From assembly GCA_024275115.1 (NCBI GenBank), contig JAJRZT010000010.1:1-52626 (forward strand): 52,626 bases of DNA. Reading direction: 5' to 3'. Each line of letters opens with the position of its first letter. The first letter of the stretch is position 1. The notes under the pieces were generated by a model, which saw only the letters and a list, made by a program, of their open reading frames with translations, ran no database searches and had not been told where the DNA came from. This DNA comes from Gammaproteobacteria bacterium. GTDB taxonomy: Bacteria > Pseudomonadota > Gammaproteobacteria > UBA6429 > Thiohalophilaceae. A program made the position numbers and the translations under genes. Positions 26,380 to 34,991 of the stretch are shown in pieces.

Positions 26380-27393
26380 TTAAATTTGTGAGGTCGGCCT
26401 GACAGCATGATTAACCGCAACCAGGGTTAACAATAACAAAGCCCCAACGCCGTTGTGTGCAACCGCGACTAATAAAGGAAGTGACAGCAATACATTCGCA
26501 ATGCCAAGTGACACCTGCAATACGAGCATGAATAATAATATCTTGCCTAATTTTCTTAGCGCAGGTACGCCACTACCAAAAATTAATTTTAAGCCCAACC
26601 AACCTACAAACAGAAAAGTTACCAATGCTCCAATACGATGGACGAAGTGGATGGTAACTCTTGCCGTATTGTCGAGTACACCACCTTCAAAATCTATTTC
26701 TGTTCCCCGCCACAGGTTAAATGCTTCTTTAAAATCAGTCGGCGGGATTATGTACCCCTGACAAGTTGGAAAATCAGAGCACACCAGAGCCGCATAATTT
26801 GCACTTGTCCAGCCACCCAGCATTATCTGAAAAACAACAATGATTAAGCTTGTAAAGGCAATACCAGTAAACGGCTTTAGCTGGGTTGGATATGATGAAT
26901 GCGGTACAAACATTTTACTCTGCCGCAAACTTAGCCACCACAGTAGCGATAAGGTTGCCATACCACCGATTAAATGCGACATAACAATAGTTGGGTTTAA
27001 CTTAATTGTAACCGTCCACATGCCCAGCATACCCTGAAAGATAACCAGCCCAACCAGAAAAATAGGTAACAGATATTGCTGCCCCGGTTTTTTTCTATTG
27101 CGCCAGGCAACAATAGCCAGAATAATAATAAGCAAACCCAATGCACTTGCAAAATAGCGGTGGCTCATTTCCTTCCATGCTTTTGCTGCTTCTACCGGGC
27201 GTTCAGGGTAAGCCTCATTTGCTTTTTCTACATGGTGATCTGCCTGTGGAATCGTAAAATGACCATAGCAACCCGGCCAGTCTGGACAGCCGAGGCCTGC
27301 ATCTGACAGCCGAACATAAGCACCTAAAACAACAACAAACAACGCCAGGCTTGTCGCTAAAAGTGCAATTTTTTGAAAGTATGATTTTTGCAT
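26380..27393 (-). CDS. ctaA: Heme A synthase (COX15/CtaA family)
   Basis: CtaA oxidises heme O to heme A. The 337-residue protein has eight membrane helices and family motifs [17 protein letters not shown] at the N-terminus, [12 protein letters not shown] (histidine ligand), and VHRIGA and AHNGVGA in the C-terminal half. A cysteine pair (CSDFPTC) is present in the periplasmic loop. It lies between the Sco-like gene and ctaB in a standard heme A assembly order. Confidence 0.94.
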   Translation of the reverse strand: MQKSYFQKIALLATSLALFVVVLGAYVRLSDAGLGCPDWPGCYGHFTIPQADHHVEKANEAYPERPVEAAKAWKEMSHRYFASALGLLIIILAIVAWRNRKKPGQQYLLPIFLVGLVIFQGMLGMWTVTIKLNPTIVMSHLIGGMATLSLLWWLSLRQSKMFVPHSSYPTQLKPFTGIAFTSLIIVVFQIMLGGWTSANYAALVCSDFPTCQGYIIPPTDFKEAFNLWRGTEIDFEGGVLDNTARVTIHFVHRIGALVTFLFVGWLGLKLIFGSGVPALRKLGKILLFMLVLQVSLGIANVLLSLPLLVAVAHNGVGALLLLTLVAVNHAVRPTSQI

Positions 27394-27422
27394 TTTAATT
27401 TACCCGAATTAACCAGTGAAGC

Positions 27423-28094
27423 CTAACCCATTTGTGAAACTTTCAATAAGCGAGCTAGATCTTTTGCGATATCCGCTGCTTTTGCTTCCAGCTCGTAATA
27501 CATCATCAGGTTACCAATCGGGTCAACGATATAAATTCGATTTGATTTTCCCGGCTGTATTTTGTCAGCCAGTTTAAACTGTTCAGTCAGATTAATTAAT
27601 TGCTGCTCTGTTCCTGTTACAATATCCATATCGGGATGATAAGCTTTTACTTCTTTCATAAATTTATCAGATTGCTTATCTAACATAACATAGAGCCGAT
27701 TAACTCGGGTAAATTCACCACCTTGTGCAAGCCTTGTTTGACGCATAACCACCAACTGACGCTTGCAGCGATCATCACATTCGCCTGCACCTATAAACAC
27801 CATTAACCATTGGTGTTCCTGAGCCGCTAATGTATACAGCTTATTATTTTCGAAATACGTTAGTTCAATATTTTTTAGTTCGATTGCCGGGCGAATTAAA
27901 TTACCTCTGTTCTTGGTAGCATAATCATCCGCTGAATTAGTATTGAAAATATAAACCGCAAAAAGAATCGGTGCAACAAACAGTGAAAATAACAACAGCA
28001 TGGTTATTTTGTTTTTTCTGACTTGTGCTGCATCAGGAAATTGATTACCTGACATTGACTCAGATTGCGGCGTTTTTTGTTTATTCTCTGACAT
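27423..28094 (-). CDS. Sco1/SenC-like thioredoxin-fold membrane protein, copper histidine apparently missing
   Basis: The 223-residue protein has one membrane helix (about 30-50) and a thioredoxin-like domain with a C-x3-C motif in GAGECDDRCKRQL, as in Sco copper chaperones for the CuA site. In the position where Sco proteins carry a copper-binding histidine before the YLVDP-like strand, this protein reads KSNRIYIVDPIGNLM with no histidine. It may be a thiol-disulfide factor for CuA assembly, not a copper carrier. A GTG start 4 codons upstream is possible. It lies between SURF1 and ctaA. Confidence 0.78.
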   Translation of the reverse strand: MSENKQKTPQSESMSGNQFPDAAQVRKNKITMLLLFSLFVAPILFAVYIFNTNSADDYATKNRGNLIRPAIELKNIELTYFENNKLYTLAAQEHQWLMVFIGAGECDDRCKRQLVVMRQTRLAQGGEFTRVNRLYVMLDKQSDKFMKEVKAYHPDMDIVTGTEQQLINLTEQFKLADKIQPGKSNRIYIVDPIGNLMMYYELEAKAADIAKDLARLLKVSQMG

Positions 28095-28108
28095 GATTCT
28101 TTTCACTG

Positions 28109-28846
28109 CTAGGCAGCTTTCCCCCTATTTAATCTAATGCTTGAACTGATATATATCAATAATACAACAAAGGCCATAGTAAACCATTGTGCAGCATAAC
28201 TCTGGCTTTTCTCTGGTGACGAAGTAATAACCTGCCAGTTCCGTACAAAACCTGTTTTATCTTCTGGATCCAGTCGTAAAATAAATGGATACAGATCTAT
28301 TTTAAGCGCTTCTTTTATTACCGTAAAATCAATATTTTGAATAACAACAGGGAAGCGTTGATTTTCAATTTTAACATTATCTACCGCAAAAAAGTTCTTT
28401 GACGGCACATATCCCACGCCTTTTAACATTATTTTTTCACTGGTGGTTGTAAAATCAGGTAGATCCGCACGGTAGCGCTTCCCTTTCAGCCAGCCACGGT
28501 TTACTAAAATAATGCGGTCGGAATTTTCAACAACAAAGGGCGTAATAACATAATATCCAACCTGTGACTGATGCACTCTATTATCAATTAAAAAGCTGTG
28601 TTGGCTATCGTAGCGGCCCCTTACCTCAAATTTCTGGTACATGGCATCGGCAACTTTTATTGCAGCCGGATTAACCGCTGCCGTTAACGGCATTGCCCTT
28701 TGTTCTGAGCGTGCAGTATATTTGTCAAGCTGCTGCTGTTTAAGTTCAGCACGATCCAGTTGCCAGAAACCAAGTGACATTAAAATAGGTAATACAATAA
28801 GCGTTGCAATACTCGGTGCTAATTTTGGTTTAAATTGAATCGCCAT
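28109..28846 (-). CDS. SURF1 family cytochrome oxidase assembly protein
   Basis: SURF1 proteins help insert heme A into subunit I. The 245-residue protein has the expected two membrane helices, at the N-terminus (about 10-30) and the C-terminus (about 215-235), around a periplasmic domain. Conserved motifs include GFWQLDRAELKQ, the RGRYDSQHSFLIDNR segment and LVNRGWLKG. It is the first gene of the SURF1-Sco-ctaA-ctaB group, divergent from the DUF2909 gene. Confidence 0.93.
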   Translation of the reverse strand: MAIQFKPKLAPSIATLIVLPILMSLGFWQLDRAELKQQQLDKYTARSEQRAMPLTAAVNPAAIKVADAMYQKFEVRGRYDSQHSFLIDNRVHQSQVGYYVITPFVVENSDRIILVNRGWLKGKRYRADLPDFTTTSEKIMLKGVGYVPSKNFFAVDNVKIENQRFPVVIQNIDFTVIKEALKIDLYPFILRLDPEDKTGFVRNWQVITSSPEKSQSYAAQWFTMAFVVLLIYISSSIRLNRGKAA

Positions 28847-28937
28847 AATAAATGTGCTTTGCCAAAGCCTGCCGCTAAGTTAGAATATCAAATATAAATT
28901 TTAGCTAACCTCCGGGTTCGCTTATCGGAGATAGACT

Positions 28938-29141
28938 ATGATTGTTAAAAGTTTAATTGTACTGGTTTTTTTGTTCATTGTATTCAGCTTGTTCTTTGCA
29001 TTATATACAATGGCAAAAGATAAAAGCAAAACCCACCGGACGGTTAAAGCTTTAACCATACGCATTGTAGCCTCAATTGCCCTGCTTATATTTTTGCTTA
29101 TTATGTATAAACTAGGCTACATATCACCACATAATTTTTAG
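28938..29141 (+). CDS. DUF2909 family twin-transmembrane protein
   Basis: The 67-residue protein has two membrane helices (about 5-27 and 42-60) joined by a short charged loop (MAKDKSKTHRTVKALTIRIV), the pattern of DUF2909. In many gammaproteobacteria this gene lies between coxC and SURF1, as here. Its presence in oxidase clusters suggests an assembly role, but none has been shown as far as I know. An excellent ribosome-binding site (GGAGATAGACT) precedes the ATG. Confidence 0.82.
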   Translation: MIVKSLIVLVFLFIVFSLFFALYTMAKDKSKTHRTVKALTIRIVASIALLIFLLIMYKLGYISPHNF

Positions 29142-29242
29142 TGTCTCTTAGTTGCTTAGCAACTTAGAGACACTTATGCAGCACATACCTTGTATGTGAT
29201 GCATGTTTCCTTATACCTGCCTCACAACTTAGAGACACTTAT
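29141..29242. repeat. Inverted and direct repeats after the DUF2909 gene
   Basis: GTGTCTCTTAGTTGC (29141-29155) and GCAACTTAGAGACAC (29159-29173) form a 15-bp stem with one mismatch and a 3-nt loop, starting at the last base of the stop codon. The 18-bp sequence CAACTTAGAGACACTTAT at 29160-29177 recurs exactly at 29225-29242, and both copies are followed within a few bases by AGCACATAC. The hairpin has no T-run. It could be a terminator-like element for the DUF2909 gene or a small mobile repeat. Confidence 0.7.
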
Positions 29243-29261
29243 CTTAATAAAGCACATACGC

Positions 29262-29288
29262 AAAAAGGCGGAGCCGAGCCCCGCCTTT
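29262..29288 (-). terminator. Rho-independent terminator of the coxC operon
   Basis: The arms AAAGGCGG (29264-29271) and CCGCCTTT (29281-29288) form a GC-rich stem, followed on the minus strand by five T. It lies 20 bp beyond the coxC stop codon. Confidence 0.8.
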
Positions 29289-29307
29289 CCATGGCTTGCA
29301 TTCCTGG

Positions 29308-30189
29308 CTATATCAACCAATACACAAAGATAAACAAGCCCAACCAAACCACATCTACAAAATGCCAATACCAGGCGGCAGCTTCAAATGCAAAATGATG
29401 CTCCGCTGTAAAATGGCCTTTCATTGCACGCACCAGCATAACAATCAACATCGTTGCACCAACAAATACATGGAAACCATGGAAGCCGGTCAACATAAAG
29501 AAGGTTGTACCATATGCACCGGTTGTTAATTTAAGGTTCAGGTCATTGTAGGCATGCCCATACTCATAAACCTGGAAACTTAAGAAGACAACACCTAGTA
29601 CAACGGTTAAAAACAAACCTAATACTAACTGGCTATTTTTACCTGCTTTTAAAGCATGATGTGCCCAGGTTAATGTTACACCTGAAGTCAATAAAATAAT
29701 GGTATTCCATAATGGCAAACCCGTTGCCGGCATAACTTTATAGTCACCACCCACATTGGCAGGGCCATTTGTTGGCCATACGGCCTGGAAACCTTCATGC
29801 AAAATAGCGTTAGTCATTGCATTGTTTCCTGCACCACCTAACCATGGCACCGAGAAATTACGCATATAATAGAGCGCCCCAAAGAACGCGGCGAAGAACA
29901 TAACTTCTGACAAAATAAACCACATCATTCCCATACGAAATGATGTATCTACTTGTGAGTTATATTTACCGGCCATGCTTTCTTTAATGACAGTACCAAA
30001 CCAGCCAAATAGCATAAAAATAACAATCGCCAGACCAATATACGATACAGTCATGTTACCCAATGCACCATCGATACCATAGATTAATGCATAAGCAAAA
30101 CCACCCGTGGCAAGAAATAAACCAATCGATCCAACCAGCGGCCAGTGACTTAGCTCTGGAAGATAATAGCTGCCTTCAGCATGTGACAT
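29308..30189 (-). CDS. coxC: Cytochrome c oxidase subunit III
   Basis: The 293-residue protein has seven membrane helices and subunit III motifs, including WFILSEVMFFAAFFGALYYM near the N-terminal third, LTSGVTLTWAHHALKAG, and the C-terminal LTGFHGFHVFVGATML and AWYWHFVDVVWLGLFIFVY. Subunit III supports proton uptake and stability of aa3-type oxidases. It is last in the coxB-coxA-ctaG-coxC operon and is followed by a clear terminator. Confidence 0.96.
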   Translation of the reverse strand: MSHAEGSYYLPELSHWPLVGSIGLFLATGGFAYALIYGIDGALGNMTVSYIGLAIVIFMLFGWFGTVIKESMAGKYNSQVDTSFRMGMMWFILSEVMFFAAFFGALYYMRNFSVPWLGGAGNNAMTNAILHEGFQAVWPTNGPANVGGDYKVMPATGLPLWNTIILLTSGVTLTWAHHALKAGKNSQLVLGLFLTVVLGVVFLSFQVYEYGHAYNDLNLKLTTGAYGTTFFMLTGFHGFHVFVGATMLIVMLVRAMKGHFTAEHHFAFEAAAWYWHFVDVVWLGLFIFVYWLI

Positions 30190-30223
30190 AACTACCCCTC
30201 TTTCTCTTTTAATATAATTAAAA

Positions 30224-30811
30224 TTATTTTAATGCTACTGGTTGTGTATCAAAAAATGTATACGACAACGTAATAGTATTAATGCTTTTTGGTAGGGCTG
30301 GACTCACCATAAACCGCAATGGCATATTCCGCGCTTCACCTTTTTTAAATATCTGTTGCGTAAAACAAAAACATTCTATTTTAGTAAAATATTTTGTTGC
30401 ATTACCGGGTAATATTCTCGGTACTGCCTGGGCAATAACGTCTCGCCCTGTTAAATTCTTTGCATAAAAATCAACAGTACTCATAACACCGGGGTGAACA
30501 ACAACTTCTTTTTGCAGGGCTTTAAACTCCCACTTCATTCCGCCATTTAAAACAGTTATAAACTCCACCGTAACATTGCGCGTTAAATCTTTGTTCGCGG
30601 CCATGTCTTTAACAAGCTGCTCTTGCGCCTTTGGATCGTATTTCCCCGATTCAATATCGGCAAATCGTCCTATACCCAAAACCTGACATACAACATCGTA
30701 TAAAGGTACCAGGGCATAACCAAAGCCAAACATAGCGACAACGATAATTAAAAGTTTCCCCGCTGTTTTCTTGTTGCTTACTCGGGTTTTCGCAATCACC
30801 TCAGGTTCCAT
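30224..30811 (-). CDS. ctaG: Cytochrome c oxidase assembly protein CtaG/Cox11
   Basis: Cox11-type CtaG delivers copper to the CuB site of subunit I. The 195-residue protein has one N-terminal membrane helix (KLLIIVVAMFGFGYALVPLYD) and the copper-binding motif ECFCFTQQ in the periplasmic domain. I set the start at MEPEVIAKTRVSNKK, 8 codons inside the longest frame. It begins 2 bp after the stop of the upstream small membrane gene. Confidence 0.95.
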   Translation of the reverse strand: MEPEVIAKTRVSNKKTAGKLLIIVVAMFGFGYALVPLYDVVCQVLGIGRFADIESGKYDPKAQEQLVKDMAANKDLTRNVTVEFITVLNGGMKWEFKALQKEVVVHPGVMSTVDFYAKNLTGRDVIAQAVPRILPGNATKYFTKIECFCFTQQIFKKGEARNMPLRFMVSPALPKSINTITLSYTFFDTQPVALK

Positions 30812-30813
30812 AT

Positions 30814-30909
30814 TTATACCTGAAAAAATAACCACAGATAAAATATTACAACCACGATTACCAATATAGTAACTGTTTTACGAATACCTTTTTTTTGTTT
30901 TTCATTCAC
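30814..30909 (-). CDS. Cytochrome oxidase small assembly-type membrane peptide (31 residues)
   Basis: A GTG at 30909 preceded by AGAGAT opens a 31-residue frame that ends 2 bp before the ctaG start. The peptide begins MNEKQKKGIRKTV and continues as a single hydrophobic helix ending LWLFFQV. A TTG at 30954 would extend it to 46 residues. Short basic-then-hydrophobic peptides in exactly this position between coxA and ctaG are found in many proteobacterial oxidase operons, usually named small assembly protein. Position and pattern, more than sequence, support the call. Confidence 0.65.
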   Translation of the reverse strand: MNEKQKKGIRKTVTILVIVVVIFYLWLFFQV

Positions 30910-30996
30910 TACGTTAGTATCTCTTAACTCTAAAGACTTTAAGTATTTATTCAATTTTAGTATCTTTTCCTCGCTATACAACGTAGTAGCGCTTAT

Positions 30997-31025
30997 GTCT
31001 CACTTGCCATTGTGACAAGTGAGAC
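30997..31025. repeat. 10-bp stem-loop downstream of coxA
   Basis: GTCTCACTTG (30997-31006) and CAAGTGAGAC (31016-31025) are perfectly complementary, with a 9-nt loop. The element lies 12 bp after the coxA stop on the coxA strand. There is no T-run, so it is more likely an mRNA-processing or stability hairpin, which could set lower expression of the downstream ctaG-coxC genes. Confidence 0.6.
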
Positions 31026-31036
31026 CGTATTGCTAG

Positions 31037-32593
31037 CTACTTAACAGTCGGCGGTGTTGCATGTGTATGGTAAGGTGCCGGAGATGGCACTTCCCACTCA
31101 AGACCTTTTGCATCTTCCCATACTTCATCCGAGACTTTGTCGCCACCTTTAATACATTTAATAATAATGTAAAGGAATAACAATTGTGTGCCACCAAATA
31201 TAAATGCACCGATTGATGAAATTTGATTGAACTCCGTAAACTGTAAAGCATAGTCAGGAATACGACGCGGCATACCGGCTAAACCCAGGAAGTGTTGCGG
31301 GAAGAATAAAATATTCACCGAAATAGCCGACACCCAGAAATGAATTTTAGAGAGCCGAATATCAAACATGTGTCCAGTCCATTTTGGCAACCAATAGTAA
31401 ACACCGGCAATAATCGCAAACAATGAACCCGTTACCAACACATAGTGGAAATGCGCCACAACAAAATAAGTATCGTGGTATTGGAAGTCAACCGGAACAA
31501 CACCAAGCATCAAGCCGGTAAAGCCGCCAATGGTAAACAAGAACACAAAGGCGATAGACCATAACATGGGCACTTCAAATGTCATTGAGCCTTTCCACAT
31601 GGTAGCTACCCAGTTAAAGACTTTAACCGCTGTTGGTACGGCTATCATAACGGTTGCATACATAAAGTAGAGCTCACCCGCTGCTGGCATGCCCACCGTA
31701 AACATATGGTGAGCCCATACAATAAACGACAGGAATGCGATTGCAGCGGTTGCATACACCATTGACGCATAACCGAATAAAGGCTTACGAGCAAAGGTAG
31801 GTATAATTTGCGAAACAATACCGAACGCCGGAAGAATCATGATATAAACTTCAGGATGGCCAAAGAACCAGAATACATGCTGGAATAATACAGGGTCACC
31901 ACCGCCGGCTGCATCAAAGAAGCTAGTGCCGAAGTGTTTATCTGTCAACATCATGGTTACCACACCAGCCAGTACAGGCATTACTGCAATCAATAAGAAG
32001 GCGGTGATTAACCATGTCCATACAAACAGTGGCATTTTCATTAAGGTCATACCGGGCGCACGCATGTTTAAAATTGTTGCGATGATATTGATCGAACCCA
32101 TAATGGATGAGAAACCTAACAAATGCACAGCAAAAATAAAGAACGCAAGCTTGTCGTATTGACCTGACAAGGGCTCATAAAAAGTCCAGCCAAATGCCGG
32201 CCCCTGCCCTGCCATAAAGTCACCACCAATAAACATAGGTGCTACAAGCATGATTGCTGCAAACGGAAGAATCCAGAAGCTCCAGTTGTTCATACGTGGT
32301 AAAGCCATATCTGGCGCGCCAATCATAAGCGGTACTTGCCAGTTAGCAAAACCTACCATGGCTGGCATGATGGCACCAAATACCATGATTAAACCGTGAA
32401 GGGTTGTCATCATGTTAAAGAAGTTAGGATTAACCACTTGCATACCGGGTTGGAAAAGCTCAGCACGAATAACCATAGCCATTGCACCACCAATAAATAA
32501 CATAGTGAATGCGAACCATAGATACATAGTACCAATGTCTTTGTGATTGGTTGTAAACAACCAGCGTTTAATACCTGTAGGATGATCGCTCAT
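31037..32593 (-). CDS. coxA: Cytochrome c oxidase subunit I (aa3/caa3 type)
   Basis: Subunit I holds heme a and the heme a3-CuB centre. The 518-residue protein has twelve membrane helices and intact signatures: TTLHGLIMVFGAIMPAM with a heme a histidine, WFFGHPEVYIMILPAFG with the cross-linked His-Tyr pair, VWAHHMFTVGMP, and HDTYFVVAHFHYVLV. It lies 15 bp after coxB. The glutamate in GHPEVY marks it as a type A heme-copper oxidase. Confidence 0.97.
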   Translation of the reverse strand: MSDHPTGIKRWLFTTNHKDIGTMYLWFAFTMLFIGGAMAMVIRAELFQPGMQVVNPNFFNMMTTLHGLIMVFGAIMPAMVGFANWQVPLMIGAPDMALPRMNNWSFWILPFAAIMLVAPMFIGGDFMAGQGPAFGWTFYEPLSGQYDKLAFFIFAVHLLGFSSIMGSINIIATILNMRAPGMTLMKMPLFVWTWLITAFLLIAVMPVLAGVVTMMLTDKHFGTSFFDAAGGGDPVLFQHVFWFFGHPEVYIMILPAFGIVSQIIPTFARKPLFGYASMVYATAAIAFLSFIVWAHHMFTVGMPAAGELYFMYATVMIAVPTAVKVFNWVATMWKGSMTFEVPMLWSIAFVFLFTIGGFTGLMLGVVPVDFQYHDTYFVVAHFHYVLVTGSLFAIIAGVYYWLPKWTGHMFDIRLSKIHFWVSAISVNILFFPQHFLGLAGMPRRIPDYALQFTEFNQISSIGAFIFGGTQLLFLYIIIKCIKGGDKVSDEVWEDAKGLEWEVPSPAPYHTHATPPTVK

Positions 32594-32608
32594 TTTTTAA
32601 TCTCCCAA

Positions 32609-33742
32609 TTAACGCGCAGCTTTAGCTGCTACTGGTTGAACGGTATCGCCGGTGTTATTACCCCAAGCATTACGCTCATAAGTAGTAACCGCTGCGATGT
32701 CTGCGTCTGATAACTGCGCCCCGAATGGAGGCATAATGCCTTTACCGACAATGATTAATTTTAAATGCTCCTCAATAGAGCCGGTTGTTGCCACTTTAGA
32801 ACCGATAAGTCCCGGGAATGGCCCGCCACCGGAGCCATCTGCCTGATGGCATGCAGCACAATTCGCTTTATAAACCGTTTCACCTTTTGCCATTAGCTCA
32901 TCATGAGTGAAGGTTTTATTTGAGTCCCCAGCGGCCGCGGCAATGGCTGCTTTCTCACTTTTAATCCAGGCATTGTATTCCGCTTGCTCAACAACCTTTA
33001 CAACGATGGGCATAAAGCCATGATCCTTGCCACAGAGCTCTGCACATTGCCCCCGATAAATGCCTGTTTTAGTTGCAGTGAAATGGCTTTCATTTATATA
33101 CCCGGGTATTGCATCACGCTTGACTGCAAATTCAGGTACCCACCAGGCATGTATCACATCATTGGATGTCAGTAATAAGCGTACTTTTTTGTTTACCGGT
33201 ACAACGATTGGCTTATCAACATTTAACAGGTAGTTATCTGCTTTAACCTTTAAAGAGGGGTCGGCATCCAGTTGACGAGCTTCATTACTGTCTGCTGCCA
33301 GACTACTGAAGAAACTTAAATCTTCATCACGGTAATTATATTGCCACTTCCACTGCCAGCCCGTTACCTGAATCGTCACATCTGATTTAGACGGGTCTTC
33401 AATATCCAGCAATACGCCGGTTGCAGGAACGGCAATAGCCACCAGAACAGCCAACGGAATAACTGTCCAGACAACTTCAACTGTCGCACTTTCATGAAAC
33501 TGTGCGGCGACGGCGCCTTTTGATTTACGGTGGTTAATAAGTGAATAGATCATCACTGTAAACACCAGGATACCCGCGATTGTGCAGATCCACATGACTA
33601 ATTGATGTAAGTCATATATATCGTTACTGATCTCAGTAACACCTTGTGTCATATTCAGCGCATAATCAGCTAATGCAACACCTGGCGCGAGTAATAACCC
33701 CGACAGCACCGCTAGCTTTTTCGTAATGTGACTTGCTGACAT
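32609..33742 (-). CDS. coxB: Cytochrome c oxidase subunit II with C-terminal cytochrome c domain (caa3 type)
   Basis: The 377-residue protein has a signal peptide, two membrane helices (about 45-65 and 90-112) and a CuA domain with H198 and the loop C233-x3-C237 with H241 and M244. A fused cytochrome c domain carries the heme site CAACH at 295-299 and an axial methionine candidate in GIMPPFGAQL. The fusion makes this a caa3-type oxidase. It is first in its operon, with two FNR-like boxes about 215-250 bp upstream. Confidence 0.96.
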   Translation of the reverse strand: MSASHITKKLAVLSGLLLAPGVALADYALNMTQGVTEISNDIYDLHQLVMWICTIAGILVFTVMIYSLINHRKSKGAVAAQFHESATVEVVWTVIPLAVLVAIAVPATGVLLDIEDPSKSDVTIQVTGWQWKWQYNYRDEDLSFFSSLAADSNEARQLDADPSLKVKADNYLLNVDKPIVVPVNKKVRLLLTSNDVIHAWWVPEFAVKRDAIPGYINESHFTATKTGIYRGQCAELCGKDHGFMPIVVKVVEQAEYNAWIKSEKAAIAAAAGDSNKTFTHDELMAKGETVYKANCAACHQADGSGGGPFPGLIGSKVATTGSIEEHLKLIIVGKGIMPPFGAQLSDADIAAVTTYERNAWGNNTGDTVQPVAAKAAR

Positions 33743-33950
33743 ACCATTACCTCTATGGTTTGGAATTTTAAAGTTTTTAAAAACTTTTCTTCATGCTAAA
33801 GCTTATTTTTTATTGTTGCTTTAACACCCTCAGTTTTAATGATTCAAGTTGATGAAGGCTTGATACATTATTGTTATTTTTTAAATCAAAACTTTCCTGT
33901 CTGAATTTAAAAAATAAATTCTTATCATTTTTATTTAAATCACAATGTTA

Positions 33951-33964
33951 TTGATTTAGATCAT
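33951..33964 (-). promoter_or_regulatory. FNR-type box 1 upstream of coxB
   Basis: TTGATTTAGATCAT matches the FNR/ANR consensus TTGAT-N4-ATCAA at 9 of 10 defined positions. The centre is about 215 bp upstream of the coxB start codon. A -10-like TGATAA on the minus strand lies at the spacing expected if this box is centred near -41.5. It could bind the Crp/Fnr protein at 14388 or another family member. Confidence 0.6.
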
Positions 33965-33982
33965 TATTTTAGTCAGGTATTA

Positions 33983-33996
33983 TTGATCTAGATCAT
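33983..33996 (-). promoter_or_regulatory. FNR-type box 2 upstream of coxB
   Basis: TTGATCTAGATCAT matches the FNR/ANR consensus at 9 of 10 positions and shares 13 of 14 bases with the box at 45637. It lies 32 bp, about three helical turns, from box 1, so two dimers would bind the same face of the DNA. Confidence 0.65.
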
Positions 33997-34070
33997 TGAC
34001 GCGCATCGTACCCAAGCAGGATATGAACCGCAACCGAAAATTCAAAAAAATCTTTACAGATCAATGACAT

Positions 34071-34114
34071 ATAATAATATAATAATATACTATATTATTA
34101 ATATTATAATATAG
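34071..34114. repeat. AT-only stretch with palindrome in the coxB-bioD gap
   Basis: Almost every base from 34071 to 34114 is A or T. It ends in CTATATTAT (34090-34098) and ATAATATAG (34106-34114), a perfect 9-bp inverted repeat with a 7-nt centre. The gap 33743-34233 also contains an 18-bp perfect palindrome AAAGTTTTTAAAAACTTT at 33770-33787 in the coxB leader. No gene was found in this gap. Confidence 0.6.
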
Positions 34115-34233
34115 ACCAAAAAATTAAAGGCTTGAATTACAAGTAGTTAGGAAATAGTGCTGGTTAAGAAATATACAGAAACCCTGTTTTTTAAGCGGGC
34201 TTAACGTTAAAATTCTGTTAATATTTTTTTTCG

Positions 34234-34920
34234 CTAAAAATTATTTTTATATAAAAGTTGGCTAATGGATTGCACTGTTGCGTTAAAAGGAATTTCGGCA
34301 ACGAGTGGTTCATCTATTAAAGTTTTGAGTGTGTTAATGTTTTCTGAGTAGCGTAACATTTCATCTTCTAGCGTGTTGGCCACCCAACCATAAAACTTTA
34401 GCCGGGTGTTTTTTATCGCTTGCACCGTAAGTAAGGCATGGTTTAAACAGCCCAGTCGCATTCCTACCACTATAATGACAGGCAATTTTAATTGTTGTGC
34501 CAAATCGGCCATTGAATGCTGCTGAAATTTTTCAGTACCCGCAGCCAAGGGCACCTGCCAACCACCCGCACCTTCCACCACCACCACATCCGCTTTTGCA
34601 GCGAGCTGTTGATAAGCATCCAGTATGTAGGGAAGCGATATTTCAATATTGTTTTCTGCCGCAGCAAGGTGCGGAGCCACCGGTGCTTCAAACACATAAG
34701 GATTAACAAGCTCATAGGGAATATCCAGGCCACTGGCATCTAATAATTGTTGTGCATCGTCATTGCGCAATTCACCACTATCATAATTTCCACCGCTGGC
34801 TATTGGCTTCATCACAGCAACCGTTTTACCCTGTGCTCGCAAAGCATGTACCAGACCAACACTAAAATGGGTTTTCCCCACACCGGTATCCGTACCTGTT
34901 ATAAAATAACCTTTATTCAT
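34234..34920 (-). CDS. bioD: Dethiobiotin synthase
   Basis: BioD closes the ureido ring of dethiobiotin with CO2 and ATP. The 228-residue cytoplasmic protein has the P-loop GTDTGVGKT at 9-17, the KPIASGG segment, and VVEGAGGWQVPL in the middle. Its length is normal. The gene stands alone, about 6 kb from the bioB-F-H-C operon, and has no BirA-like operator that I can see in its short upstream gap. Confidence 0.95.
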   Translation of the reverse strand: MNKGYFITGTDTGVGKTHFSVGLVHALRAQGKTVAVMKPIASGGNYDSGELRNDDAQQLLDASGLDIPYELVNPYVFEAPVAPHLAAAENNIEISLPYILDAYQQLAAKADVVVVEGAGGWQVPLAAGTEKFQQHSMADLAQQLKLPVIIVVGMRLGCLNHALLTVQAIKNTRLKFYGWVANTLEDEMLRYSENINTLKTLIDEPLVAEIPFNATVQSISQLLYKNNF

Positions 34921-34991
34921 TTATATCCCGGTCACAAAGCAAACTAAAATTTCTATTCTAAATTCATTGTAATACAAGTAGACTTTAGATT

